Shown here: one piece after another, positions 55,613 through 63,888 of the stretch
Numbering within the stretch: position 1 is the first letter of the stretch
Layout of the letters: each line of letters begins with the position of its first letter
Assembly (NCBI RefSeq): GCF_003289965.1
Contig: NZ_QMBQ01000010.1
Span: 124,001-188,000 of the forward strand
From: Mesorhizobium atlanticum
GTDB lineage: Bacteria; Pseudomonadota; Alphaproteobacteria; Rhizobiales; Rhizobiaceae
DNA length: 64,000 nt
Direction: 5' to 3'
Notes under the pieces: model-generated
What the model was told of the DNA's origin: nothing
Databases searched by the model: none
Seen by the model: only the letters and a program-made list of their open reading frames with translations
Program-made: the position numbers and the translations under genes

Positions 55613-57748
55613 TCAGGCGGCCTCGTCGACCAGCATGGCGCCGGTCGGCAGCCGCCCCATGACGGAGACCGCTTCCGAGGTCGAGGCGACGTCGCGCATC
55701 GGCGTCGCGTTCAACCTGGCGACGAGCAGGATCTCGTCGGCCATGGCGACCAGCGGCAGGACGTTGAGGTCGTCGGCCAGGGCGCCGCCGTCGACGACGA
55801 CGAGCTCGAAGCTGCGATTGGCCTCGGCCAGCATGCGGTGGGCGAAATAGAGCGCCTGCGCTTCCTGGAACACCGCCGCGGGCCGGCCCCGGCCGATGAG
55901 CGCGACGGAACTGCCGGGCGCATAGCGGCTGACCGCGTCGAGCGGATATTCGCCGCGCAGCACGTCGAGCACGCCGGGCTGCGGGTCCTTCTGGCCCTTG
56001 CCGGCATTGATGTCGATGAACAGCACGCGTCGCCCCCTGGCCGCCGCCGCGTTGGCGAGCTGCCACGCGACCCTCGAGCGCTGCGCCTTGTCCTCGGGTG
56101 GCGACGCGACCAGGATCGAAGGCACCAGCGGCCAGTCGGGCGGACGCCTTGTGGTGGCGGCGATGCGCTGCAGCGCCAGTCCGGCCACGGCGTCGGTCTT
56201 TTGCGCCACGCCGCCCGCGCGGCCGAAGCGGCGGCGTCCCCTGCCCGGCAGCACGCCCAGCACCGGCGCCTCGATGGCCGACTGCATCTGGTTGGCGGAA
56301 AGCACGGTCGGCGAAAGATATTCGGCGATCAGCGCCATGCCGATGCCCAGCGCCAGCCCGCCGAACACGGCGCCGAACACAAGCAGCCCCTTCGGCGGCC
56401 AGCTCTTCTTCAGCGCCGGCATGGCTTCGGAGATGATGCGGGCATTGGTGCTGTCGACATTGGTCTGCTCGCGCGTTTCCTGGGCGCGTTGCAGGTAGTT
56501 GGCATAGACGGTGCGCACGGCGTCGAGGTCGCGCTGCAATTCGCGCAGGCGCACCGAAGCCTGGTCGGTATCGAGCGATTTCGACTTGAGCGCCGCCACC
56601 TTGGCCTGCAGCGCCTGCTGGTTGGCCAGGGACCGCTCATAGTCGGTTTCCGCCGCGGTGACGATGCGGCCGAGCTCGCGCTGGATCAGCGCGCGCAGGT
56701 CGCGCAGCTGCTGCTGGGCGGCGATCATCGAGGGGTGGCGCGGTCCGAGCCCGGTGCCGAGCTGGGCGATCTGGTCGACCAGCGCCGCTTCCTGTGCCCT
56801 GAGGCTCGAAATCGTCGAGGAGCGCGTGGCTTCCGAGGTCGCATCCGGCGCGCCGCCCTGCCTGCGCAACTGATCGACCTGCGCCTTGAGCTGCTGGGTG
56901 CGCGCCTGCGCGGCGGTCAGCTCGGCATTGAGCCCGGTCAGTTCCTGGTCGCTCACCAGATTGCCCTGGGCCATCACCATGTTGTGCTGCGAGCGGTAGG
57001 CCTCGACGGCGTTCTCGGCCTGCTCGACGCGCTTGCGCTGTTCGTCGAGCCGCGCGGTGATCGCCTCGGAGGCCTTGGCCGCCTTTTCCCTGCGCGCGTA
57101 GGCCTGGTCGGCAAGGTAGGCGTTGGCGATGGCGTTGGCGATGTCCGACGCCTTCTGCGCGCTCTTGGCGGTGATGATGATGTTGAGCACCAGCACCTTG
57201 TCGTCGCGCTTCACCGCGAGCACGCGTCGCAGCGAATCCAGCGTGGTTGCCGCCCTGTCGCTCTCATTGTCGCCGAAGATCATGCCCATCCAGCGGCCGA
57301 GAACGCCCTGCCCGTTGAACTCCGGATCCTCGGTGAGGTTCTTCGCCTTGATCGCGCGCAGCAGGACGCCGTTCGACTGCGCGACGCTGACCTGGCTCTC
57401 GACCTGGGTGATGCCGCCGTCGGGCGAGATGCGGCTCGGATTGACGTCGTTGGTGACGACCTGGAGGTCCTCGGGATCGACGATGATCTGCGCCGTCGAG
57501 GAGTAGAGCGCCGGCGTCAGCATGGTGTAGACGAGCGTCGCGGCGGTAAGCAGCGCTGAGACGGCGAGGATCAGGAAGCGGCGCCGCAACAGGATGCGGC
57601 CGAGATCGCCAAGCTCGACCGTGGCCGACGCTGGCGCGGGCGCGTAGTAGGCTGGCGCCGGCGCGACCGCCTCCGAAGCGTTCTGCTGAGGCACCATGAG
57701 CAGGGGTGGTTGCAAAGGTCGCTCCGACAACGCTCCATCGGCCGGCAA
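55613..57748 (-). CDS. Wzz/exopolysaccharide chain-length protein with degenerate BY-kinase domain
   Basis: A protein of about 711 residues with two membrane segments (about 58-78 and 435-455) framing a large periplasmic coiled-coil region (200-400), the Wzz/GumC pattern. The cytoplasmic C-terminus (from 510) resembles tyrosine autokinases, but the Walker A motif is absent ('VASPPEDKAQRSRVAWQLAN' where GKS/T should be) and there is no Tyr-rich tail. So it probably regulates chain length without kinase activity. TTG 57748 is the start taken; ATG 57697 is possible. Confidence 0.85.
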   Translation of the reverse strand: MPADGALSERPLQPPLLMVPQQNASEAVAPAPAYYAPAPASATVELGDLGRILLRRRFLILAVSALLTAATLVYTMLTPALYSSTAQIIVDPEDLQVVTNDVNPSRISPDGGITQVESQVSVAQSNGVLLRAIKAKNLTEDPEFNGQGVLGRWMGMIFGDNESDRAATTLDSLRRVLAVKRDDKVLVLNIIITAKSAQKASDIANAIANAYLADQAYARREKAAKASEAITARLDEQRKRVEQAENAVEAYRSQHNMVMAQGNLVSDQELTGLNAELTAAQARTQQLKAQVDQLRRQGGAPDATSEATRSSTISSLRAQEAALVDQIAQLGTGLGPRHPSMIAAQQQLRDLRALIQRELGRIVTAAETDYERSLANQQALQAKVAALKSKSLDTDQASVRLRELQRDLDAVRTVYANYLQRAQETREQTNVDSTNARIISEAMPALKKSWPPKGLLVFGAVFGGLALGIGMALIAEYLSPTVLSANQMQSAIEAPVLGVLPGRGRRRFGRAGGVAQKTDAVAGLALQRIAATTRRPPDWPLVPSILVASPPEDKAQRSRVAWQLANAAAARGRRVLFIDINAGKGQKDPQPGVLDVLRGEYPLDAVSRYAPGSSVALIGRGRPAAVFQEAQALYFAHRMLAEANRSFELVVVDGGALADDLNVLPLVAMADEILLVARLNATPMRDVASTSEAVSVMGRLPTGAMLVDEAA

Positions 57749-57829
57749 GACGAGAAATGCGGCGTCAGCCTAGCTATTCCCGGCAACGATTAAAACACTG
57801 TTAATTATGTTCATAAATTGAGGCTGCCC

Positions 57830-57844
57830 TGGCACGAAGTTTGC
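57830..57844 (+). promoter_or_regulatory. Sigma-54 promoter for the beta-propeller/FAD oxidoreductase unit
   Basis: TGGCACGAAGTTTGC matches TGGCACG-N4-TTGC at every fixed position. It lies 118 bp before the ATG at 57962. The 213-bp spacer also has to serve the divergent wzz-type gene, for which I found no sigma-54 site. Confidence 0.75.
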
Positions 57845-57961
57845 ACCAACACAGTGGAAATCTGGTGCAGCTGAAATTGGAGACATCGTGCGCATGCGGC
57901 GGGAACTAGACCCGGCGGGACTGCCTGCCAGTTCCGGAGGCGAGTCGCCCGGGGACCGGCC

Positions 57962-59494
57962 ATGCGCCTGAGCCTGCGCCTCAACGGCGATCGCGTGCGC
58001 GCTTTCCATGTCATGCTGGCCGAACGGCTGTCGCTGCTGCCGGGCGTCGAGCTTTGCGTCGACGCGCGTCCGGCGGCGGGCGGCGTGCCGCGCGCGGCCG
58101 AGGCGCTGTTCCAGCTTGAAACGCTTATCCACCGGCTGCCCGCCAATGGGACGGCCAGGCGTGTGCCAATTTCGGCTCTGGCCGGCCATGCGAGGGCGTC
58201 CCAGTCGGCCGATCTCGCCATCGACCTTGTCGGCGATGTCGAGCCGCAAAGCGGACAGGTCTGGCGGCTCGCCTATGACGGCGTCTGCGGCGAGGAAGCC
58301 CTGCTGGCGCTCATCCTTGCCGGCCGCACGCCGCTCGCCCGCCTGGAGCAGAACGGCGCGACCATCGCCGAAGGGCGGCTCGGCACCGAATATCACGGCA
58401 TCGCGCTGGCGTCCTTCCAGGACATACTGGCGCGCACGGCCAGCCTGATCGCGGCGGCGGTGGCCGGCGCCGCGCGCTCGCATTTGCCCGTGCTGCCCGA
58501 ACCGCCATCCGGCGCATCGCCTCCGCCCATGCCGTCGGCCACGAAGCTCGGCGTGCGGGCCGCCAAGGCGACAGTGCGGCGCATCGTCCAGCAGATCTAT
58601 CATCTGTGCTACAACGCCCCACACTGGCGGGTCGGCTGGCGCGAGACGCAAGGCAAGGACCTTTACGATCTGCGCGCCCACCCGCAATCGGGATGGCGCG
58701 ACCTGGCCGACGACGGCAGCCGTTTCTACGCCGATCCCTTCCCCGTGCTTTACCGCGGCCAGGTGACGCTGTTCGTCGAGGATTACATCCATAGCGCCGG
58801 CAAGGCGATCCTGTCGGCGGTGGCTTTCGGGCCGAACGGGCCGGCAGGCACGCCGAAGCCGGTGCTGGAACTGCCCTACCACCTCTCCTACCCCTTCGTG
58901 TTCGAGCGCGACGGCCAGATGTGGATGGTGCCGGAAAGCGGCGCCAACCGCAGCGTCGACCTCTACCGCGCCACCGCCTTCCCGGGCGGCTGGGTGAAGG
59001 AGGCGACGTTGGTCTCCGACATCGTCGCCAGCGACGCCACGCTTGTCGAGCATGGAGGACGCTGGTGGATGTTCGCCACGGTGCGCGACGGCGGCGGCGC
59101 CTTCTCCGACCAGCTGCATCTGTGGTCGGCGCCGGATTTCCGCGGGCCGTGGACACCGCATCCGAAGAACCCGCTGCTGGTCGACATCGCCTCGGCGCGG
59201 CCGGCGGGCCGCATGGTGAGCCGTGGCGGCCAGCTTCTGCGTCCGGTGCAGGACTGCCGCAGGAGCTATGGCGCCGCGCTCGGCATCGCACGCGTCACCC
59301 GACTCGACGATGACGGCTTCGAACAGGTCGTCGAGACGATCCTCAACCCGGGCGCCGGCTGGGCCGGCCGCAAGCTGCATACGCTCAACGAAGCGGGCGG
59401 ACTGGAATTCATAGATGGTTCGGCAATGGCACCGCGCTGGAAGCAGACCCAGCGGCGGGACAGCATGCCCACGGGCCGTGGAGACAAGCAATGA
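57962..59494 (+). CDS. Beta-propeller glycosyltransferase-like protein (GIPC-transferase N-domain type)
   Basis: A 510-residue protein. The N-terminal 170 residues are of unknown fold ('MRLSLRLNGDRVRAFHVMLA'). The C-terminal 300 residues contain repeated beta-blades with 'WRDLADDGSRFYADPFPVLY', 'PYHLSYPFVFERDGQMWMVP', 'WTPHPKNPLLVDIASARPAG' and 'VQDCRRSYGAALGIARVTRL', the pattern of a five-bladed propeller found in plant GIPC transferases and bacterial formyl/glycosyl-transferase-like proteins. Role unknown but in a polysaccharide locus it is likely a sugar transfer or modification enzyme. Overlaps the next gene by 4 bp. Confidence 0.75.
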   Translation: MRLSLRLNGDRVRAFHVMLAERLSLLPGVELCVDARPAAGGVPRAAEALFQLETLIHRLPANGTARRVPISALAGHARASQSADLAIDLVGDVEPQSGQVWRLAYDGVCGEEALLALILAGRTPLARLEQNGATIAEGRLGTEYHGIALASFQDILARTASLIAAAVAGAARSHLPVLPEPPSGASPPPMPSATKLGVRAAKATVRRIVQQIYHLCYNAPHWRVGWRETQGKDLYDLRAHPQSGWRDLADDGSRFYADPFPVLYRGQVTLFVEDYIHSAGKAILSAVAFGPNGPAGTPKPVLELPYHLSYPFVFERDGQMWMVPESGANRSVDLYRATAFPGGWVKEATLVSDIVASDATLVEHGGRWWMFATVRDGGGAFSDQLHLWSAPDFRGPWTPHPKNPLLVDIASARPAGRMVSRGGQLLRPVQDCRRSYGAALGIARVTRLDDDGFEQVVETILNPGAGWAGRKLHTLNEAGGLEFIDGSAMAPRWKQTQRRDSMPTGRGDKQ

Positions 59495-60699
59495 GCACCA
59501 CCGGCAACTCCGAAGCGCCCGCCGCCCCGCCCGGCCGGACCGAGGTGGAGGTGGCAATCGTCGGCGCCGGGCTGGCCGGAACCGTTCTGGCGATAACGCT
59601 CGCCAGAGCGGGCCGCAAGGTGGCGCTGATCGATCCGCACCGTGTCCATCATGACGAATTCCGGGCCGAGAAAACCCGCGCGGAACAGATGGGGCTGTTC
59701 GAAAAGCTCGGCCTGGGCTCGGTCTTCAGGTCGATCTCCACGCCGATGACCGATCTCCATATCTTCCGCTTCGGCCAGTTGTTCGAGCGCAAGCAGACCT
59801 TCGAATACGCCTTTTCCTACGCGCCGCTGGTCAACGGCATGCGAGCGGCGCTGCCTCCAGAAGTGCTGCTGACGGTGGGCAAGGTCGCCGAGGTGTCGAC
59901 CGGACCGGACCGGCAGCGCCTGGTGCTCACCGACGGCTCGGTCATCGATGCCCGGCTCTTGGTGGTGGCCACCGGCTACAGCGAGGCGGTGCGGCGCGCC
60001 ATCGGCGTCGAGCGCATCGAGGAATCGAAGGCGCATTCGCTGACGATGGGCTTCGATCTGGCGATCAGCCCGCAGGAATTCGGCCTGCAATCCCTCACCT
60101 TCTACGGAAGGCGGATCGCCGATCGCATTGCCTTTCTTACCATCTTCCGGATCGGCGAGCGGCTGCGGGCGAACATGTTCGTCTATCGGACCGTCGCCGA
60201 CCCGTGGGTGCGTGCGTTCCGCGAGAACCCACAACAGATGCTTCTCGACCTGATGCCGGAGATTGCCGAGCGATGCGGCAACTTCGCCGTCGCCAGCGAG
60301 GTCGAGGTGCGGCAGGTCAGCCTGACGACGACCCAGGGCCATCGCCGCGACGGCGTGGTCTTCATCGGCGATGCGTTCGTCACGACCTGCCCTGCGCAAG
60401 GCGACGGCATCCACCGCGTGCTCACCGATGTCGAATGCCTCAGTTCCACGCATATCCCCGCCTGGCTCGCAACGCCCGGCATGGTGGCCGACAAGATCTG
60501 CGCCTTCTATGACGATCCGATCAAGATCGCGGCCGACACCAGGGCCCTGCGCGCCAGCATCTATGCCAAGCGCATCACCACCGAGACCGGACTGGAATGG
60601 CGCCTGCGCCGCCTGCGCAACAACACCGCGCGGCAGTTGATGGTCTTCGGCCGACGGTTCCGCGAAGCAGGAAAACCGGCCGAGCCGCGCGCGGCGTGA
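59491..60699 (+). CDS. FAD-dependent oxidoreductase (monooxygenase-like)
   Basis: A 402-residue flavoprotein. The dinucleotide motif is VAIVGAGLAGTVLA near residue 22, the middle DG motif is 'VVFIGDAFVTTCPAQGDGIH' (near 290), which also binds FAD. The group resembles p-hydroxybenzoate-hydroxylase-like and geranylgeranyl-reductase-like enzymes. Substrate is unknown; a lipid carrier or sugar moiety is possible given the locus. Starts with ATGA overlap with the propeller protein, and the two form a transcription unit under a sigma-54 promoter. Confidence 0.85.
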   Translation: MSTTGNSEAPAAPPGRTEVEVAIVGAGLAGTVLAITLARAGRKVALIDPHRVHHDEFRAEKTRAEQMGLFEKLGLGSVFRSISTPMTDLHIFRFGQLFERKQTFEYAFSYAPLVNGMRAALPPEVLLTVGKVAEVSTGPDRQRLVLTDGSVIDARLLVVATGYSEAVRRAIGVERIEESKAHSLTMGFDLAISPQEFGLQSLTFYGRRIADRIAFLTIFRIGERLRANMFVYRTVADPWVRAFRENPQQMLLDLMPEIAERCGNFAVASEVEVRQVSLTTTQGHRRDGVVFIGDAFVTTCPAQGDGIHRVLTDVECLSSTHIPAWLATPGMVADKICAFYDDPIKIAADTRALRASIYAKRITTETGLEWRLRRLRNNTARQLMVFGRRFREAGKPAEPRAA

Positions 60700-61104
60700 G
60701 AGGCGTTGCTTCCACCCAGGCCGGCAGGCGGCCGGGCGTTGCGCCGCCGGGCGCGCCCGGGAACGCCATTGTGAGCGAGCTTACGAATCCGTAAGTCGCG
60801 CTGCCTGGCGATGCCGGCGTAAATCAACGTTGAGCAGTGTCTCCTGCTTGGCGGGACAGCGTCGCTTCAATGGCCCGCTGCCGCCTCTATCGGTTCGGCA
60901 GCGGGCTATCGAGCGGCGGCACGCAGGGACCGGCTCTCACCGCCGCGGAGCCCGCGCCGGGGTTGCTTCGGATCGTTTCAGCCGCCCGTGATACCCGCTC
61001 GAACGCCCGGCGCGGGCGCCGACAGGATCCGCGCCTTCCGCGCACGGGGATTGGCCCCGCACCGGGCTTCGCCCTATCTTCGGATCGAAACAAGGACAAC
61101 GACC
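60700..61104. other. Gap of about 400 bp with one hairpin
   Basis: No coding frame. GCCCGCTGCCG (60873-60883) pairs with CGGCAGCGGGC (60896-60906), a perfect 11-bp stem with 12-base loop, which may terminate the oxidoreductase transcript though it lacks a T run. The rest shows nothing I can name. Confidence 0.45.
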
Positions 61105-61602
61105 ATGACCCGCATCCGCGCGATGACGAGGAACGATCTTGCCGACGTGTCACGGCTGCTCGGCCAATCCTGGCGGCGGACCTACGCGCCGATCATGGGC
61201 GACGAGACCGTGGCCCGGCTTTCCGACGAAAGGCATGCGCCGGACAAGCTCGCGGAAGAACTGGAGGACGAGGACAAGATGTCCTTCGTCGCCGAACGCG
61301 CCGACGGCTCGATCGCCGGCTATGCGATGGCGGCGATGGATGGAAAAGGCGACGTCTCGCTGGAGCGGCTGCACATCGAGCCGCAGGCGTTCGGCAGCGG
61401 GCTTGCGGTCGACCTTTTGCATGCCGTGCTTGCCGCGCATGCCGGCATCCCCTCGATCGCGCTGGAGGTGATCGAGGGCAACGACCGCGCGATCGCCTTC
61501 TACCGCAAGCACGGCTTCGAGGTGGTCGAACGCCGCGAGGCCGCCCACGGCGTCGACGGCCACGCCTCGCTGATCATGCGGCGCATGCTGCCGAGGGCTT
61601 AG
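61105..61602 (+). CDS. GNAT family N-acetyltransferase
   Basis: A 165-residue acetyltransferase. 'MTRIRAMTRNDLADVSRLLG' starts the fold, acetyl-CoA binding motif A is around 'LERLHIEPQAFGSGLAVDLL', and 'EVIEGNDRAIAFYRKHGFEV' is the typical motif B end. Substrate unknown. Start 61105 follows an A-rich stretch with AAGGACAACGACC. Single gene, followed by a family A repeat. Confidence 0.88.
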   Translation: MTRIRAMTRNDLADVSRLLGQSWRRTYAPIMGDETVARLSDERHAPDKLAEELEDEDKMSFVAERADGSIAGYAMAAMDGKGDVSLERLHIEPQAFGSGLAVDLLHAVLAAHAGIPSIALEVIEGNDRAIAFYRKHGFEVVERREAAHGVDGHASLIMRRMLPRA

Positions 61603-61616
61603 AACCGCGAGCCGCT

Positions 61617-61684
61617 CTGTCTGCTTGTTTTGACGCAATTCATGACGGAAAGCCGCTCACACTTTTCCGGGAATTGCTCCGGAG
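61617..61684. repeat. Rhizobial intergenic repeat, family A
   Basis: TTGTTTTGACGCAATTCATG, ACGGAAAGCCG and CACACTTTTCCGGGAATTGC in order. A typical copy without the 25-bp hairpin, between convergent genes. Confidence 0.8.
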
Positions 61685-61690
61685 GCTCCC

Positions 61691-62722
61691 TCAAGCCGAA
61701 CGGCGCAGCATCAATTCGGCGTTGAGCAGGACACGCGCGTTGTCGCGCTTGGCGGGCGGGGCGTCTTCATCCAGCCGCTGCAGCAGGAGCTCGATCGCCA
61801 GGCGGCCGATCTCGTTGTAGTTCTGCGCCACGGTGGTGATCGGCGGGCAGGCATAGCGCGACAAGGGATGGTCGTCATGGCCGGCGACGCGCAGGTCGCA
61901 ATCGGCGCCGTGACCGACCTTGAGGCCAAGCGCGTAGGCTGCGCTGATGACGCCGAAGGCGATGCGGTCGTTGGCGCACAGCACGGTTCCGGTCGGGAAT
62001 CCCTGCCCCTTCAGGATGCGCAGCGCCTCGTCATGGCCGAACTTCTCGAAATCCCAGGAGCCGGCATCCTCGACCGCCACGATCGACGGCGTCACTTTGA
62101 ACTCGCGCATGGCCTCGACATAGGCTTCCTGCCTCGCCGTGGCGTTGTTGTTGACCAGCGGCATGCCGAAATAGCAGGGCGGCTCGCCCGAGCGGCAGAG
62201 ATAGTCGACGATCAGCCGAAAGCTTTGCCGGTTGTCGGTGCCGACGAAGGACGACGTCTCGTCGAGCGGCGAGTCGACATAGATCAGCGGGATCGACGCG
62301 CCGAGCTCGGCAAGCACGCGATGGTGCGAGCGCACGCCAAGCGGGGCGATGATGGCGCCGGCGATGTTCATCGAGCGGAACGTCTGGATCGCCTGGTCCT
62401 CCATCTCGGCGCGGCCATCGGACGACAGCACGAAGGCGAGGAAGCCGGCCTCGTTGGCGATCGTCTCGATGCGGCGCGTCAGCGCCATGTAGAACGGATC
62501 GGTCGAATTGGGGATGATGACGCCGAGGATGTTGGAGCGGCGGCGGTTCAGATTGACCGCGAATATGCTGGGCCGGAAGTCCGACTTCTTCAGCGCCGCC
62601 TCGATGACGCTGCGGGTGTTCTGCCGCACGGAACCCGGATCGTTGAAGTATTTCGAGACCGTGGTGCGGGACAGGCCGACAAAGGCGGAGAAGTCCTCCA
62701 TCGTCCTGATCGTCTTTGCCAT
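61691..62722 (-). CDS. LacI family transcriptional regulator
   Basis: A 343-residue LacI regulator. N-terminal headpiece 'MEDFSAFVGLSRTTVSKYFN' and 'DPGSVRQNTRSVIEAAL', followed by the periplasmic-binding-like core (VIIPNSTDPFYMALTRRIET, 'SIPLIYVDSPLDETSSFVGT'). It binds a sugar or polyol effector. ATG 62722 begins MAKTIRTMEDF; an earlier in-frame start at 62782 gives an extra tail without support. Probably controls the dehydrogenase genes upstream. Confidence 0.92.
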   Translation of the reverse strand: MAKTIRTMEDFSAFVGLSRTTVSKYFNDPGSVRQNTRSVIEAALKKSDFRPSIFAVNLNRRRSNILGVIIPNSTDPFYMALTRRIETIANEAGFLAFVLSSDGRAEMEDQAIQTFRSMNIAGAIIAPLGVRSHHRVLAELGASIPLIYVDSPLDETSSFVGTDNRQSFRLIVDYLCRSGEPPCYFGMPLVNNNATARQEAYVEAMREFKVTPSIVAVEDAGSWDFEKFGHDEALRILKGQGFPTGTVLCANDRIAFGVISAAYALGLKVGHGADCDLRVAGHDDHPLSRYACPPITTVAQNYNEIGRLAIELLLQRLDEDAPPAKRDNARVLLNAELMLRRSA

Positions 62723-62804
62723 CCTTCTGCCCCTGTCGGTACCGCCGTCACGACTGTCTACTTGAGTCACCGCTTGGCGCAAAGGCGGGCAATCGTGCCT
62801 CCGT

Positions 62805-63818
62805 TCAAGCCTCGGCCGAGAATTGTACCTTCATCGTCGCGGGATCGCCGCCCCCCTTTGCGAAGAACGGCAGCACCTCGCCAAGCGGCAGCCGGTGGCT
62901 GACCAGCTTCGCCATGGTGCCGTCGTCGCGGCTCAGGATCGCAAGCGCCTGCGGGATGTTCCGGTTCAGCGAATGCGATCCGACCAGCCTGATCTGGCGA
63001 CGGAATATCTCGAACGGTGCGACCGCGATGCGAGCATCCGGCGGGCAGACGCCGAAAACCAGCGCCGTGCCGCCATCGGCGGTGAGGCCGATCATGCTTT
63101 CGACCACCTTGGCGATGCCGGTCGCGTCGGCGACGAAGTCGAAGCCGCGCGCCCGCGCCGCGATATCCTGCGATCCGGACACCAGCGGTTCCAGTCCAAG
63201 GGAGGCTGCGAAGGCAAGACGCGGCTCGCTGATGTCGGCCACCGCCACTTTCGCCACGCCGCTGGCCTTGAGCGACAGCGCCATCAGCAGACCGATCGGT
63301 CCGGCGCCGAAGACGAGCGCGTTGCCGGGCACGTGGCCGCCTGCCCCTACCCCGGCCGCGCCGAGGCCGTTCAGCACGCAGGCCAGCGGCTCGGCGAGCG
63401 CCGCCGTCTCGAAAGCGAGATCGCCGATGCCATGGAGATGATCGACGGCGACGAGGCTGTACTCGGCAAAACCGCCATTCTCCGTCACGCCATAGGCCTT
63501 CAGCGTGGAGCAGAGGTTGGTCAGGCCTTTCGCGCAAGCCGGGCAGTGCCCGCATGGGATGTTGGGGTCGACGGCGACGCGATCGCCGGGCTTCACCGAC
63601 GTCACGTCCTCGGCGACGGCCTCGATCGTTCCGGCATATTCATGGCCAGGCACCAGCGGAAACGCGCCTGAACCATAACGACCGTGCAGCACGTCGATAT
63701 CGGTGTGGCAAAGGCCCGCCGCGCGCACCCTGACCAGAGCGTGGCCGGGCCGGATGCCCGGCATTTCGAGTTCCGCCATGCCGGCAACGCCCGCGGCGGC
63801 AAATCGGATCGCCTTCAT
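62805..63818 (-). CDS. Zinc-dependent alcohol dehydrogenase (sorbitol/polyol type)
   Basis: A 337-residue MDR-family dehydrogenase. Catalytic zinc ligands GLCHTDIDVLHG (Cys) and GHEYAG (His, Glu), structural zinc cluster 'CGHCPACAKGLTNLC' with four Cys, NAD-binding 'VFGAGPIGLLMAL'. Fits sorbitol/xylitol/threonine-like dehydrogenases. ATG 63818 has CAGGAGACGACG upstream; an extended start would run into a family A repeat and is not real. Between the LacI gene and an SDR, a polyol-catabolism neighbourhood. Confidence 0.92.
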   Translation of the reverse strand: MKAIRFAAAGVAGMAELEMPGIRPGHALVRVRAAGLCHTDIDVLHGRYGSGAFPLVPGHEYAGTIEAVAEDVTSVKPGDRVAVDPNIPCGHCPACAKGLTNLCSTLKAYGVTENGGFAEYSLVAVDHLHGIGDLAFETAALAEPLACVLNGLGAAGVGAGGHVPGNALVFGAGPIGLLMALSLKASGVAKVAVADISEPRLAFAASLGLEPLVSGSQDIAARARGFDFVADATGIAKVVESMIGLTADGGTALVFGVCPPDARIAVAPFEIFRRQIRLVGSHSLNRNIPQALAILSRDDGTMAKLVSHRLPLGEVLPFFAKGGGDPATMKVQFSAEA

Positions 63819-63832
63819 CGTCGTCTCCTGCT

Positions 63833-63885
63833 TGACGCAATTCCGGACGGAAAACCGCTGCACACTTTTCCTGGAATTGCTTTGC
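63833..63885. repeat. Rhizobial intergenic repeat, family A
   Basis: TGACGCAATTCCGGACGG, AAAACCG and CACACTTTTCCTGGAATTGC; nearly identical to the copy in the LysR gene at 22341. It lies between the SDR and dehydrogenase genes, in the middle of a probable operon. Confidence 0.8.
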
Positions 63886-63888
63886 GTC

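Noticed and set aside
57770-59557. Minus-strand open frame of 595 codons
   Set aside because: Antisense to the beta-propeller gene and covering the sigma-54 promoter region; no domain seen.
62805-63863. Longer start for the zinc alcohol dehydrogenase
   Set aside because: The extra N-terminal residues are encoded by a family A repeat and there is a good ribosome site before ATG 63818.
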